From the NCBI GenBank assembly GCA_964006375.1, contig OZ023267.1, forward strand, positions 38,783,753-38,847,752: a stretch of 64,000 nucleotides of DNA, given 5' to 3'. The stretch is from Tillus elongatus (taxonomy: Eukaryota > Arthropoda > Insecta > Coleoptera > Cleridae). Below the pieces are notes generated by a model. That model was given only the letters and a program-made list of their open reading frames with translations. It was not told where the DNA came from and ran no database searches. Shown in pieces: positions 44,990 to 55,112 of this stretch. Every line of letters begins with the position of its first letter. The stretch's first letter is position 1. Made by a program: the position numbers and the translations under genes.

Positions 44990-46885
44990 CCTTTATCTTT
45001 TCTACTCCACCCATCCCAAAACCACTGTGCCTTGAAGTAGTCCGCACAGCAAATGGTAGGGTGAAATTTTATATTGCTCTGTCTCCGGTCTAGGCTGTCG
45101 GTAGATCAGTTGTATTTTGCGATCCAGAGCTTTACACTCGCACAAGATGTGCTTAGCTTATTCCTCCCCCTCGCCGCAGAGTCTGCATGCCAGATTCCCC
45201 TCGAACGGCCCTATTTTATGCAGGTGTTTCTGGACGGCCATGTGTCCCGTTATGTTATGTTACTGAGCTGTCCTCTGCTAAGATTTAGCAGTTCCACAGC
45301 TCTCTTTGAACTGGGTTCCTCAAATAGTGATATCCATGTCTCAGCCCTGGACAGTTTGCCCAGTACACCTTATGTTCGTTTCTGACCCAGGACTTAATGG
45401 GTCCGCTGGCAGTGCTTTTCTTCGCGCCCTGGACCAGTTCTGATCCCATAAATGGTTCTGCTGACCGTCTCTTCGCGAGACTGTCAGTTTATTCATTGCC
45501 TTTGGGCCCCGAGTGACCCGACACCCAGATGAGGTTGACCTCATTCTACCCAGCCAGGTCGCTCGTCTCGTCTCGGCATTCATTTACCAGCCTGGGATTT
45601 ACACGTGGGCTACTTAGTGCCTTAAGGGCTGTCTCCTCTTGTTTTCTCGCAGGCAGTGCAAGATGGCGTACATTTCGGCCTGAAAGACCGTTGCATGAGC
45701 TCCGAGGGAAATACTGTGACTTACCCTCGGTCCTTCCGAATAAACGCCTGTTCCCGTCCCTCGCTCCCCGTCGGATCCATCCGTGAACCAGACGAGTGCG
45801 TCTCGTGGTAAGCCCGGCGTCTCTCCCCGCTATGCATCGCCGTCGGGGATTACCACTGACCTCATTTCAAGCACGGGCTTCTTCACGATCTCCTGAATTT
45901 TGCAGTGGCCCCTGCAGCTTGGGTTGGTCTTCAGTCTATCATTGCAGGCTAGTCTGTATAGTTCTAGCCTGGCCTCCCCCATGATAACTAAATGTAGGGG
46001 GGACAGATCCAGCAATACCTCCATGGCGGTTGCTGGAGTTGAAGTCATGATCCCTGTGATGCCGAAGCAAGCCATCCTTTGGATCTTGCCTAGTTTTTGT
46101 TTAGCACAGGATTGTGTGACTTTAGGCAACCACACCAGTGCTGCGTATAATAACGATGGTCTGGCCAGCCTTGTGTACAGCCAGTGGACCATACTAGGTC
46201 TTAGCCCCACGTTTTTCTATATAGGGCCTAGTGACAGCTAGTGTCATAACTGCCTTGCGCAGTATTTTTTCAACGTGACCATTCCAGGTTAGCTTGGAGT
46301 CCAGTACGACCCCAAGATATTTTACCTCCCTGGCCATTGGGATGTTTCTACCGTATAGAGTGAGAGTTCTGTGGCCCTCCCACTTGCTCCTCGTAAACCG
46401 TATGACGGTTGCTTTCTCAGGGCTTACCCCGAGCCCTTGGCCAACCGTCAACCTTTACACCGCTTTCAGTGCTGTCTGCATGCGCTTCCACACTGGATAT
46501 GGTTCCAGTACACCCCTAATGTGCCGGTCGAGCAGTTTCTCCATTGTATGCAGCAAGAAGGGCATAAGACTTATTGGCCGCAGGGACTTTTTCTGGTCTG
46601 TTGGAGGCCCAGGTGTAGAAATATATACCACCCTGGACAGTCTCCATGCCCGCGGAATATACCTCAGAGCCAGGCTGGCCCTTATAATGAGGGTAAGCTC
46701 CGGCTCCAGTATGTCTATACCCTGTTGGATCATGGTGGGCATTATTTAATCGAATCCTGGGGATTTGAATGGCTTAAAGCTGTTAATGACCCATCTGATT
46801 TTGCTCCAAGTAACCACCTCTTTAACGACTGTCCAGTCTCCTCTAGATGCCCGCCTGGTTTTGGTTTAATGTGTCCTGCTAATTA
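44990..46885 (-). pseudogene. LOA/I-like LINE (copy 3) with catalytic core of RT deleted
   Basis: Reading leftward: RT fingers (LALRYIPRAWRLSRVVYIST, LRPISLMPFLLHTMEKLLDR) end at about 46,455. They are directly followed by the post-catalytic block (LGVSPEKATVIRFTR, VKYLGVVLDSKLTWNGHVEK) at 46,451, so motifs A to C with the YADD box are missing. The thumb continues (LQ.. as KIQRMACFGITGIMTSTPAT). RNase H follows with FTDGSDGERGTGTGVYSEG and TVFQAEMYAIL, then a Cys-rich tail (CRLCGEGEE). Stops and shifts are frequent. It differs from copies 1 and 2 and probably represents a second family. Confidence 0.87.
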
Positions 46886-47984
46886 ATATTCGAATGGATA
46901 TGTTGACGTCAACATATCGCCAATTTCTATCCTTAATGAGGCGTGATAACACCAAGGTTGAAGTGAGTTTTTCTTTACAAAAACTGAAAATTTGTTAACA
47001 TTGTTTAGATCTAAAAATCTTCTGGACAGGAAAAAAATCAACTAAAAAGGTCATTTTATTTTTTAATTATGTTTTTATTGTTAATTCTTTCGAGTGACAT
47101 TCCTGACAATTATTACATATAAAAAGAATATCTCATCTAAGAGTATTTTTGCTTAAATCATTATTAGTAATTGTGTTTGGTAATATCAATAATTAAAGTG
47201 ACATTTTTACAAACGAACAAAGGAATGCTGCCCATCTAAAATTAGAGTCCATCTGTTTAAATAAATATTTATCTTTTTATTTTGTGATTTTTCTTCTAAA
47301 TTTAACTACAGATTCATACCATTTTTCTTTCTTATCTCGGAAAATCCAGAATATTTTACCTATTGTTGCATTTTAAATTTAAATAAGAAATTAAAAGCGA
47401 GTAAAGAGCCTTGGGCATGCATCTAAAAGATTGAATGCTTGTTTATACCTATTTTTGAGATTTTTTTCTCTTTTTAATATAATATATTTTTCTCTGAAAA
47501 TTTACTGGTCATTGATTTAATCATTTTTCGACTAAAATCTATTGCTGTCTATGTTCTATATGAATAATAAAAAATATTGTTGTGTTTTACTCTTCCTCGT
47601 TATGGAAACAGATTACTAACCCTGTTTTTCTTCTTAATCTCAATGACATTATAAATTGTGCTGTTATCTAGATATCTAATTAATAATTACCGTTAGCAAA
47701 CGTAAAAATTTTGCACTGAAGCTGTGAAGAATATGACATTTTAGTCAAAATTATCTCCCAAACGGACTAAGTATTCGTTTCAAATAACCTTCTTAATTTT
47801 TTAATTGCAACATAATTATTTTTAACTCACTGAGTAGATACAAATTAGCAGAAGAGCTAATTTTTAAAAGTCTTAGTTTAAAACTCCACAATGTTGACAA
47901 TAAATCCTAAATTTTCTATTTAAAAATAATTAGCTGGTTTTCTTTACGTTAATAGAGTGGGCATTACTTTAAAAAGGGGTCACG
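46886..47984. other. Unassigned AT-rich interval
   Basis: About 1.1 kb of low-complexity AT-rich DNA with no supported gene or repeat end. Confidence 0.5.
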
Positions 47985-48395
47985 TACTTTTCAATCCGTT
48001 TTTGTCAATTGTCGACCAATTTAAAAAAAAAAAATTTGAAACGGTATGCTTCTGAGGTGATCCCGTTTACACCAAGTCAGCATCTGATGATGGAATCTCA
48101 GGGAAATCGAGGGAGGTCCTCAAAAGTTTTTTTATGTAGGTACTTTCACAGATATTTTTGTCAATTGTGAACCAATTCAAAAAAAATATATATTTGCAAG
48201 TGTATATACCTGAGGTGGTTCCATTTATACCAAGTCAGGATCTGATGATGTGATCTTAAGGAAATCGAAGCAAATCCCTAAAAATGATTTTTATACGTAT
48301 TTTCACCAGTATTTTCGTCAATTCTGGACCAATTTTATAATATATTTTTTTCTCTGAAAGGGTATACTCCTAAGGTGGTCCTATTTTCACCGAAA
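47985..48395. repeat. Minisatellite, ~2.6 units of ~155 bp
   Basis: The word TGTCAATTGTCGACC recurs with changes near 48,003, 48,154 and 48,313, and GATGATG...GGGAAATCGA recurs between. The last unit is cut by the SINE at 48,396. A dispersed unit lies around 42,950-43,790. Confidence 0.8.
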
Positions 48396-48652
48396 TCCTG
48401 CCTTTCTGAAAGAAGGCTAGGGATCTTTAACGTGCTCAACATCGCATGGACACGGGGACGACAACTTTATGCCACCTCCGAAGGACATAATGTGCAGACA
48501 TTCCACTTGCTCAAATACAATGCCAGAACCTCGCTTGATGTTATTGTCACAGTATGCACTGAAAAAGTGAAAGCAGAACGCTGGGATAGCACCCGGTACC
48601 CTTCGTTTCAGAGGCACACGTTCTTACCACTGAACCACCTAGGCTCTTTAAC
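48396..48652 (-). repeat. tRNA-derived SINE, truncated
   Basis: Family body and tRNA-like head on the minus strand (A box TGGTTCAGTGG near 48,633-48,643). The distal ~100 bp of the family is missing. Confidence 0.8.
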
Positions 48653-49344
48653 TTGAAGTTCTACTGTAATACGGCACTTTGATTATACTATATGAGTTTT
48701 CGAGTACCCTACTCATACGTACGTATATTTACAATAAAATTGGAAAAGTAAACAAACTTAAAAAAAATTGAACCAACTTCAAAATAGGCACTAAAAAGCC
48801 GAAAATTGCAGGTTTAATTCAGAAGACAGAAATTAATTTAAATGAAATATTATTATATGAGCTACCTACTTATCTGTTTCAAATCGATGCCAAGTCCAAG
48901 ACACAATAATACTTAGCGATATACACAACTTAATTAATAACATATTATAATTCTAATGAAATACCTAAATATGTTGTGACTGTTTCAAAACCAACTCACG
49001 CTCACGCATGCCGTCGCGTGCGCTGAAAAACGTGCGATGTGGCGGGAGTGGACCTAACCTACCTACCTACTAGTAACCGGCTTGGCACCGCCTTCAAACA
49101 GATAAGTAGGTAGCGCATATAATAGTATTTCTTTTAAGTTATTTTTTGTCTTTTAAAATTACCCTGTAATCCAGTTACTTTTCAATTTTTAGTGCATATT
49201 TTCAAGTCGGTTTAACTTTTTTAAGCTTGTTTATTCGAGGCAAATTTTTTCCCGTGAATTTTTTTTTCGATTAACTTGTCCGATTGGGCTGGCCAAAATC
49301 ATCGAAGCTATTAAGAAAAAAAGACACGTGCCAAATTTCATCAA
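48653..49344. other. Unassigned interval
   Basis: No supported gene. Inverted similarity exists between CTACCTACTTATCTGTTT (48,862) and AAACAGATAAGTAGGTAG (49,095), about 215 bp apart. Confidence 0.5.
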
Positions 49345-50015
49345 AATCTAATCTTACACAAGGACTTAAGTTTCCACCTCTATAAGATTCAAATTGTTCA
49401 CGAATTAAAAGATGGTCATTTGGCCACTCGCATAAATTTTTGCCAAGAAATGTTGCAACATTGGGATGGTGATGAAGACTTAATCCACCATATGTTTTTG
49501 CCAGATGGAGCTCATGTTCACCGAAATGGCCACGCAACTAACCAGAATAGTCAATATTGGAGCGCTGAAAACCCACTTCAGTTACTTGAGAAACCGTTAT
49601 ATAGTCAGAAGGTGACAGTATGGCGCGCATTTTGATAATCTGCCATTATTGAACCACTATTTTTTTTTCAAAATGATCTAGGAAACGCTACAACCGCTAC
49701 ACACTACACATTATGTGGTTCCAGCAAGACGATGCTATAAGTCATACTGCTCGTGTGTCAATCACTGCTTTTAAGGAACTCTTTTCGAATCATAACATAT
49801 GCAAAGGAAACGTCGTTGGCCGGCTAGATCTCCTAATTTGTCCGCGTGCGACTTTTTACTTTGAGGTTTGCTCAAGAGCAAGGTCCATGTGGAGCGACTG
49901 CAAACGTTACTGCGACTAAAATTAAAAATTCAAAAAGAAGCCGCAAGTATTACACAGGAATGTTACGTTGAGTACGTACGCCGTAATGGTGCTCATCTGT
50001 CAAGTCCTATTTAAA
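49345..50015 (+). pseudogene. Mariner-type transposase fragment (different clade)
   Basis: The plus-strand frame reads LYKIQIVHELKDGHLATRIN, FCQEMLQ, then MFLPDGAHVHRNGHATNQNS (first Asp region), QYWSAENPLQLLEKPLYSQK, VTVWRAF and a stop. After damage, WFQQDDAISHTARVSITAFK gives the second Asp. The 'NQN.QYW..ENP..L.EKPL' wording is that of another arthropod DDE_3 group (SETMAR-like spelling) than T1-T6. The third-Asp block is scrambled by frameshifts. Confidence 0.82.
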
Positions 50016-50164
50016 CAGAATAAAATCTCATGAATGACAGAAAACTCCAAAAGCATTAGTGTTAGAATAAAAACTCATGTAGATACAGTTTACAATTTTT
50101 CCGCTTAACTGAGAAAGCTTACTTATATACCTATATTTACAATTACTTTGTAAAAACACATTTT

Positions 50165-50202
50165 TACAAAATGCCGCTACCACAACGCACTTGTTGCCTG
50201 AG
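50165..50202 (+). repeat. HINE-like hairpin-end fragment
   Basis: CGCTACCACAACGCACTTGT is close to the plus-orientation hairpin end of H1. No (TA)n is attached. Confidence 0.6.
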
Positions 50203-50936
50203 GACTTTTTTATTATTATTTTATAAGCATCGGTCATTTTAATTTTAAGAAATTTAAAATAACAATGCCTAAGTTATTGTGGACTTGGAAGCGATTATAA
50301 ACTATCTTAAGCATTTTGTAAGAATCGCAAGTGCAGTCGAACAGAACCCCAAACATTAATCCCCATCAAGATGGACAATGGAGACCGGACATTCTCCACT
50401 AATAGACTGACCACCTAACAGATTGCGCTACTCGCATTCCCCTTATTTATGGCAGCCGACACTCATTTGTTATTTTCCTCGCCAAAGATACAACAGCCAT
50501 CCAATCCGAGATTCTCTTAGTCAAATCAACATACCTTTTAATCAATCTAAACAAATATCATTTGTATAGTTTTCTATATCATTGTCCTTGAATTGTATAG
50601 TGTCTGGTACCAAAGTTTCTTGAGGCAAGAATCATTTTTCATCATGCTTTTCAAGGTTATAGTAGTATTTCTTAAAGAAGACTCGACAAGGTTTGCGTTA
50701 GCATTAAATGTCCTGTTTACTCGTAGAATATGTAACAAAATAACCATTTACTCCTATTTTTCATTTATCAGTTAAAATCGAAATGCATAACCTGGAAAAC
50801 AATCATCATCATCACACCCTAAAGGCGAAGCCAGCTTGTCGCTACCACGACTCTCAGCATCAGCAGCACTTTTTATTTCACTGCACCTTTCGCACTTCAT
50901 CAATTTAGCCCTGATTTGCAGAAGTTTTCCTCTTGG

Positions 50937-50970
<34 letters not shown>

Positions 50971-51129
50971 ACACACAATTTTGCCAAGTATGTGTAAATT
51001 GACTCTTAGAGAGCTATTAGGTATGTCCTAAAATATGTTTAACAGGTTTTGCCTTTTTGCCCACACTTTCTTTCAGCAAGCATATTTCTTCAAATTTTCT
51101 AGGACATTTTTATTCGAACATTGTGTGAT
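50203..51129. other. Unassigned interval with (CT)n
   Basis: A (CT)n run spans 50,937-50,970. No gene supported. Confidence 0.5.
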
Positions 51130-51610
51130 ATACGACAAGTTCGCCATCTCGGTGCAGAACCCTGTAGTAAGTTATTAAGACAGCTCCAAATAAGACAAAA
51201 TGTTATGAAATAGAGACTGTGTATAACCAACTAACAATTTTGTAAATTGTCAGCCCTGGCCCATTTCTCCCCTAATATAGGGACAATATATGTAAGGCTA
51301 GATGTGTTCTCAGCATAATTAGAACCGCGACCCTGTCGTTCATTTTACAATGGTGTAGGAGGCTGGCTACCATAGCGGTAGTACTTTATAGATGTGTTAT
51401 CGATGTAATTAGTATACCGTACTAATGATCTCAAATCAGAGCGAAACCGGTCTGCGGTTCTGAGTATGGTGAGAATACATCTAGCCTTACATACATTGTC
51501 CCTATATTAGGGAAGAATTGGGCCAGGGCTGGCAATTTACAAAATTGTTAGTTATTTGTACACAGACTCTATTTTAATTTTGATGTAACAACATACTACC
51601 TGGATCCGCA
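51130..51610. mobile_element. Inverted-repeat element carrying type-B hammerhead motifs
   Basis: Arms at about 51,130-51,345 and 51,440-51,612 are inverted (GTCGCCATCTCAG, AACAATTTTGTAAATTG, CCTAATATAGGGACAAT, AAGGCTAGATG). Both arms reach into a type-B hammerhead unit. The head-to-head layout parallels the Penelope-like units P1-P4, so a second Penelope-like family is possible; a retrozyme-like element is an alternative. Confidence 0.6.
51395..51475 (+). ncRNA. Hammerhead ribozyme-like motif, type B (core mutated)
   Basis: It has ACCGTA, core CTAATGA (G5 changed), stem II remnant, GAAA, palindromic ACCGGT, C, TGCGGT. The core change probably abolishes cleavage. Confidence 0.6.
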
Positions 51611-52169
51611 CTGAGATGGCGACCCTGTCGCACATCTCACAATGATCTGGGAGGCTGGCTACCATAGCCGTGTTAAGGATAAACGTCGTATATGCACATT
51701 TATAAGTTTTGAGTTATTGAAGAAATACTGATTATAATTGTGCCATGTTAATAATTTTGGTTTTTCTTGGTAAAGATACTGAACTGCATACATTTTCGGT
51801 TGCTGAATTTTATTATACATTTATTTTTAACATTTTCAGATTTTGAATGAGTTTTTTGTTAGTTACGACACATTTGCCTAACAAGGATTAATAGAAATAT
51901 TATTATCTATTAGTGCCGTATTTAGAAATAATTAAGTATTAAGAAATAATAGTCATAATAAATAGTCATATTTCTGTGTATATTTCTAATATAACAGATG
52001 TCATATAAGTACATGAAAAACGAAATAGTTATGTATTACATAAGTATAAAAAAAATTCTAACTCTACTTAACAAAACTTGAAACAACGTAAATGAGTTTC
52101 AATACATTTTTTAAAAATTTGTTAACAACAAAATAATTTAAATAGGTAAACAAAGTACACTTTTTAAAT

Positions 52170-52766
52170 TTATTCATTGTCTGCAACAGGTTGTATTGAT
52201 ATGGGTAACTTTTTCGAAAAGTTAAATCTGTTATTAGGCATAATTCCACTAAGTTTGGTTAATAAAGTATCCTTTCTTTCTTGACTTACACCACGACATT
52301 CTGCCTTACAGTTTGGCTCCGAAATTTTACCTAACTTCATATGCTGTGCTTGCAGAAAGTCTGGTTCTATTATAGCATCTTCCTGATTGAGCTTGTAGGA
52401 CAAAGTAGGCTTTCCACGATTGAATATCACCTGCACCATATCACTTAAATATGGTCTCGGATTCGTTTTTCTTAATTTATATTGCGAGGTCTTATCTTCC
52501 CACTTAAAAAAGTGATAAAGTTTCACTTCTATCAATGTAACTCTAGACGAGTTTGCTCTTTGCACCGCTTCTTTGAAATCTTCAAAATCAAACACTTTCC
52601 TCATCCGCCTCAGGGACTGTTCTACCTGTTGATGAACTGCATCAGCCGACATAAATGTATGTCCTGGTTCAAAGTATTTGAGAGTAAAAGACTTTAATGC
52701 AACTTCTTCTGTATTTACTATATACACACAAAAACTGAAAAGGATCCAGAATCTGTCATGTTCCAA
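52170..52766 (-). pseudogene. Transposon protein, C-terminal part with GHTFM..D..H motif
   Basis: A 198-codon open block. The usable homology begins near residue 17 (VNTEEVAL), then KYFEPGHTFMSADAVHQQVE, DFEDFKEAVQRAN and, near the end, QERKDTLLTKLSGIMPNNRF. The pattern 'GHtfm.aD..H..vE ... K..ll..L..imP.nR' is one I associate with a recurrent TE-encoded arthropod protein (DUF7869-like); this assignment is from memory of the pattern. No signal peptide or membrane segment. Immediately upstream, the central part of that protein seems deleted. Confidence 0.5.
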
Positions 52767-53156
52767 AATTGAAAACTAACATTTGTACGATGATTTTCAG
52801 AAATGATTTTGGTGCATTGTTTCTTACATTTGATTCCATATGCTGTTTTAAGGGTATGTTTCATTATTTTCTCCCCTAGTGTTTTTTTTTTCATCTTCCA
52901 ATGAAACGGTGAACCTCTGTCCTGTTTTTGTATATATATTAGCGATTCTGATTTCATATTGCTGAATTGAAGCATCAATCATGTTATTAATTAGTTCAGT
53001 TACAAAGTCAGTGTCAGGATAAGAGCTACTAAGGTTAAAGTTTACATTGTTTGCTGCTGGACAAATAACTATATTTTCTAGGATATTAATGAAACGCTTC
53101 TCCAATTTAATAGTTTCGGTTTCTGTTTCTGAACTTGGTGTATCTGATGAAGGCAA
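52718..53156 (-). pseudogene. Transposon protein, N-terminal part with Cys pair
   Basis: The frame 52,848-53,156 begins MPSSDTPSSETETETIKLEK, an acidic and Ser/Thr-rich head. It is followed in an overlapping frame (52,718-52,978) by AYGIKCKKQCTKIISENHRT and VSFQFWNMTD, a C..KC..ki...R...fW pattern preceding the catalytic part in the presumed relatives. A frameshift joins the two. The product after WNMTD breaks off, consistent with an internal deletion making the element non-autonomous. Confidence 0.5.
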
Positions 53157-54005
53157 CTTATAGTCTGGATCATCATTTTTTTAATTTATTGCTCGTGCTT
53201 TAGTATGGATAATTAAATGTAGCAATTTTATTGGCCAACTCTTTGTTTTTTAAAGCTAGTTGCACCATTCGCGTAGTTCTACTACTAAACTTTTTCGGGT
53301 CCATTATTTAAAATGTAGAACATTTATTAAAATAAAATAAAATCTTAAATTTAAATCATTAAAATAAAAAAATTAAAATTTTAAATTTTATTTAAATAAA
53401 ATGTAGAACATTTGTTTTTAAAAGATGTTCATATAAGATTTACGACCCCATGAGACCATGCCTTTTAGATGACATGAAAGATGTTTCTAACACTTAAGTA
53501 GTTGTAAATAATACTAACCTAAAGTAAAAACACTAAATAACCACAGTAGCTAACTTTTAAACAATATAAATCAGCGATGAGCGCCAGGAACCACGTATTT
53601 GATTATTTTTGGGTTTAGTTATTAACTTTTGTGACTCACACGTTAAAAAGCGCGCCATAGACATTGTTAAGTAGATTTGGCGTATTTACTGCTATGTTAA
53701 TCATTTATGTCGTATGTACAAAGTGTTAAGGGAATTTGTCATATCTACGTGTAGATACGACACAAACGCTTAATACGTTGTAGTTTGGACGTTTTGTATT
53801 AACAATGTGGCTACAATTGTACTTACGACATCTGAAAAATGTATTCCTTTTGTTGTTTCTGTGGTAATTACGACATATAAGCTTAACAAATAGATGCATA
53901 AGCTTAATCTGAAGTGATACGTCAAAAAATCTCAAATTTCATTAAAATTGCAGTTACGACGTTTATCCTTAACAGGGCAGCATAGCCGTATTACTTTATA
54001 GGTAT

Positions 54006-54086
54006 GTTCTCGCTGCAATTAGTATACCGTACTGATGAGCCCTAGTTAGAGCGAAACCGGTCTGCGGTTCTAATTATGCTGAGAAT
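54006..54086 (+). ncRNA. Hammerhead ribozyme, type B, intact core
   Basis: Complete type-I hammerhead layout. Stem I: GTTCTC (54,006-54,011) with GAGAAT (54,081-54,086), AATTAG (54,017-54,022) with CTAATT (54,070-54,075), ACCGTA (54,026-54,031) with TGCGGT (54,063-54,068), separated by internal loops. Core CTGATGA 54,032-54,038. Stem II GCCCTAGTTAGAGC (54,039-54,052; one C/A mismatch). GAAA 54,053-54,056. Stem III is the palindrome ACCGGT (54,056-54,061). Cleavage triplet GTC, cut expected after 54,062. The stem III palindrome implies a dimeric form. Internal loops in stem I are where natural hammerheads make loop-loop contacts. Confidence 0.8.
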
Positions 54087-54109
54087 ATATCTAGCCTTAC
54101 ATTTTTATT

Positions 54110-54790
54110 CGTTTTTCTATTGATGTAGGTACCTTGTCTTTATCCGTTTTCTTCACGTCCACATTTAATAAGCTTTTATTTTCATTATTTTTCTACGTTC
54201 TTCAAAGTCCAGCTTTCCGCCCCACACATTATAACACTCCATACATATGACTTGATGAATCTCTTTCCTAAGTTCAAGTTAAAATATTTCTTAGCGCGAA
54301 AACTATTTTATCCCTTCAATGGTAGCTTTGTAACCGCGGTACTCATTCTCAGTTTTTTGCTACAATAGTTGTCATTTGTGATAATACTGCAAGGTACCTT
54401 CATATTTATACTTGTTGAAGTTATTTGTCAATTAGGTTTGTATCCGGTTTTGCAGTTCTAGCCTTACTTATCTTTATTACTTCCGATTTCGTCATTTTCA
54501 GCTTGATTCTTTTCAACACCTTATCGAGTATACTAATTGTGCATTGTAATGAGTCCAAAAACAATTGTTTTCTTGGAATACGCTATGTCTAACTTAGATA
54601 ATGCTGTTAGATTTTTTTTAAACGGCTTTAAAATACATTGTTAATGTTGATTCAAATAGACCACGTCCACATTTTTCCTCACGAGCGTTACCAAAGTCGA
54701 TCTCTTGTTCAAATAAATACTGATTTGGTATATTTTACTGTGGCCTAAATGTGTTTATTTTTATTTATCTCTATCCACTGATAAAAAAAG
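54110..54790. other. Unassigned interval
   Basis: No gene, RNA or repeat end supported. Confidence 0.5.
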
Positions 54791-54792
54791 CC

Positions 54793-55112
54793 TGGACGCA
54801 GCAGGTGCGTTATGGTAGTGAATCTTCATAGAAATGATCTGACACAAAATATTTTATTGTAACTTTTTTTCTTGTATCATATAAATCTAAATTTTAGTGA
54901 ATAGTTTACTTTTTATATCGTAAACCTACGTACCAAATTTGGTTATCATAGCTTTTTAATTTTTTGAGATAAAATTTTTTTTCGAATGGAAACTCAAAAT
55001 TTTCCAGGAAAACTTCCTCCCATTTTCTTGACTAACGAACTTGTCCAAGCCATTTACAAAAGGAAGGCGCTTGTCAAATTTTATCAACATGGGCCCACCA
55101 TTTTTTGAGTTA
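54793..55112 (-). mobile_element. HINE-like right half (H3) next to T5
   Basis: Hairpin end GGACGCAGCAGGTGCGTT, subterminal repeat and right block up to TTTTTTGAGTTA, where element T5 begins. The left half, after (TA)n, resumes at 57,466-57,690. Confidence 0.75.

Larger units (their letters stand above)
51672..53980 (-). mobile_element. DNA transposon with 9-bp TSD and TACGAC subterminal repeats
   Basis: It splits a type-B hammerhead repeat. Inverted ends contain GTTAAGGATAAACGTCGTA (51,672-51,690, inverse at 53,955-53,973). The host repeat word CATAGCCGT is duplicated on both sides (51,663-51,671 and 53,981-53,989). The right end has seven further bases (AGGGCAG) not matched on the left. 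The motif TACGAC or its inverse recurs several times near the right end (e.g. 53,755, 53,824, 53,871, 53,954). It encodes two minus-strand protein pieces described separately. A 9-bp TSD fits Mutator-like or Rehavkus-type elements, 8 bp Zisupton/hAT/P, so the superfamily is open. Confidence 0.72.
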
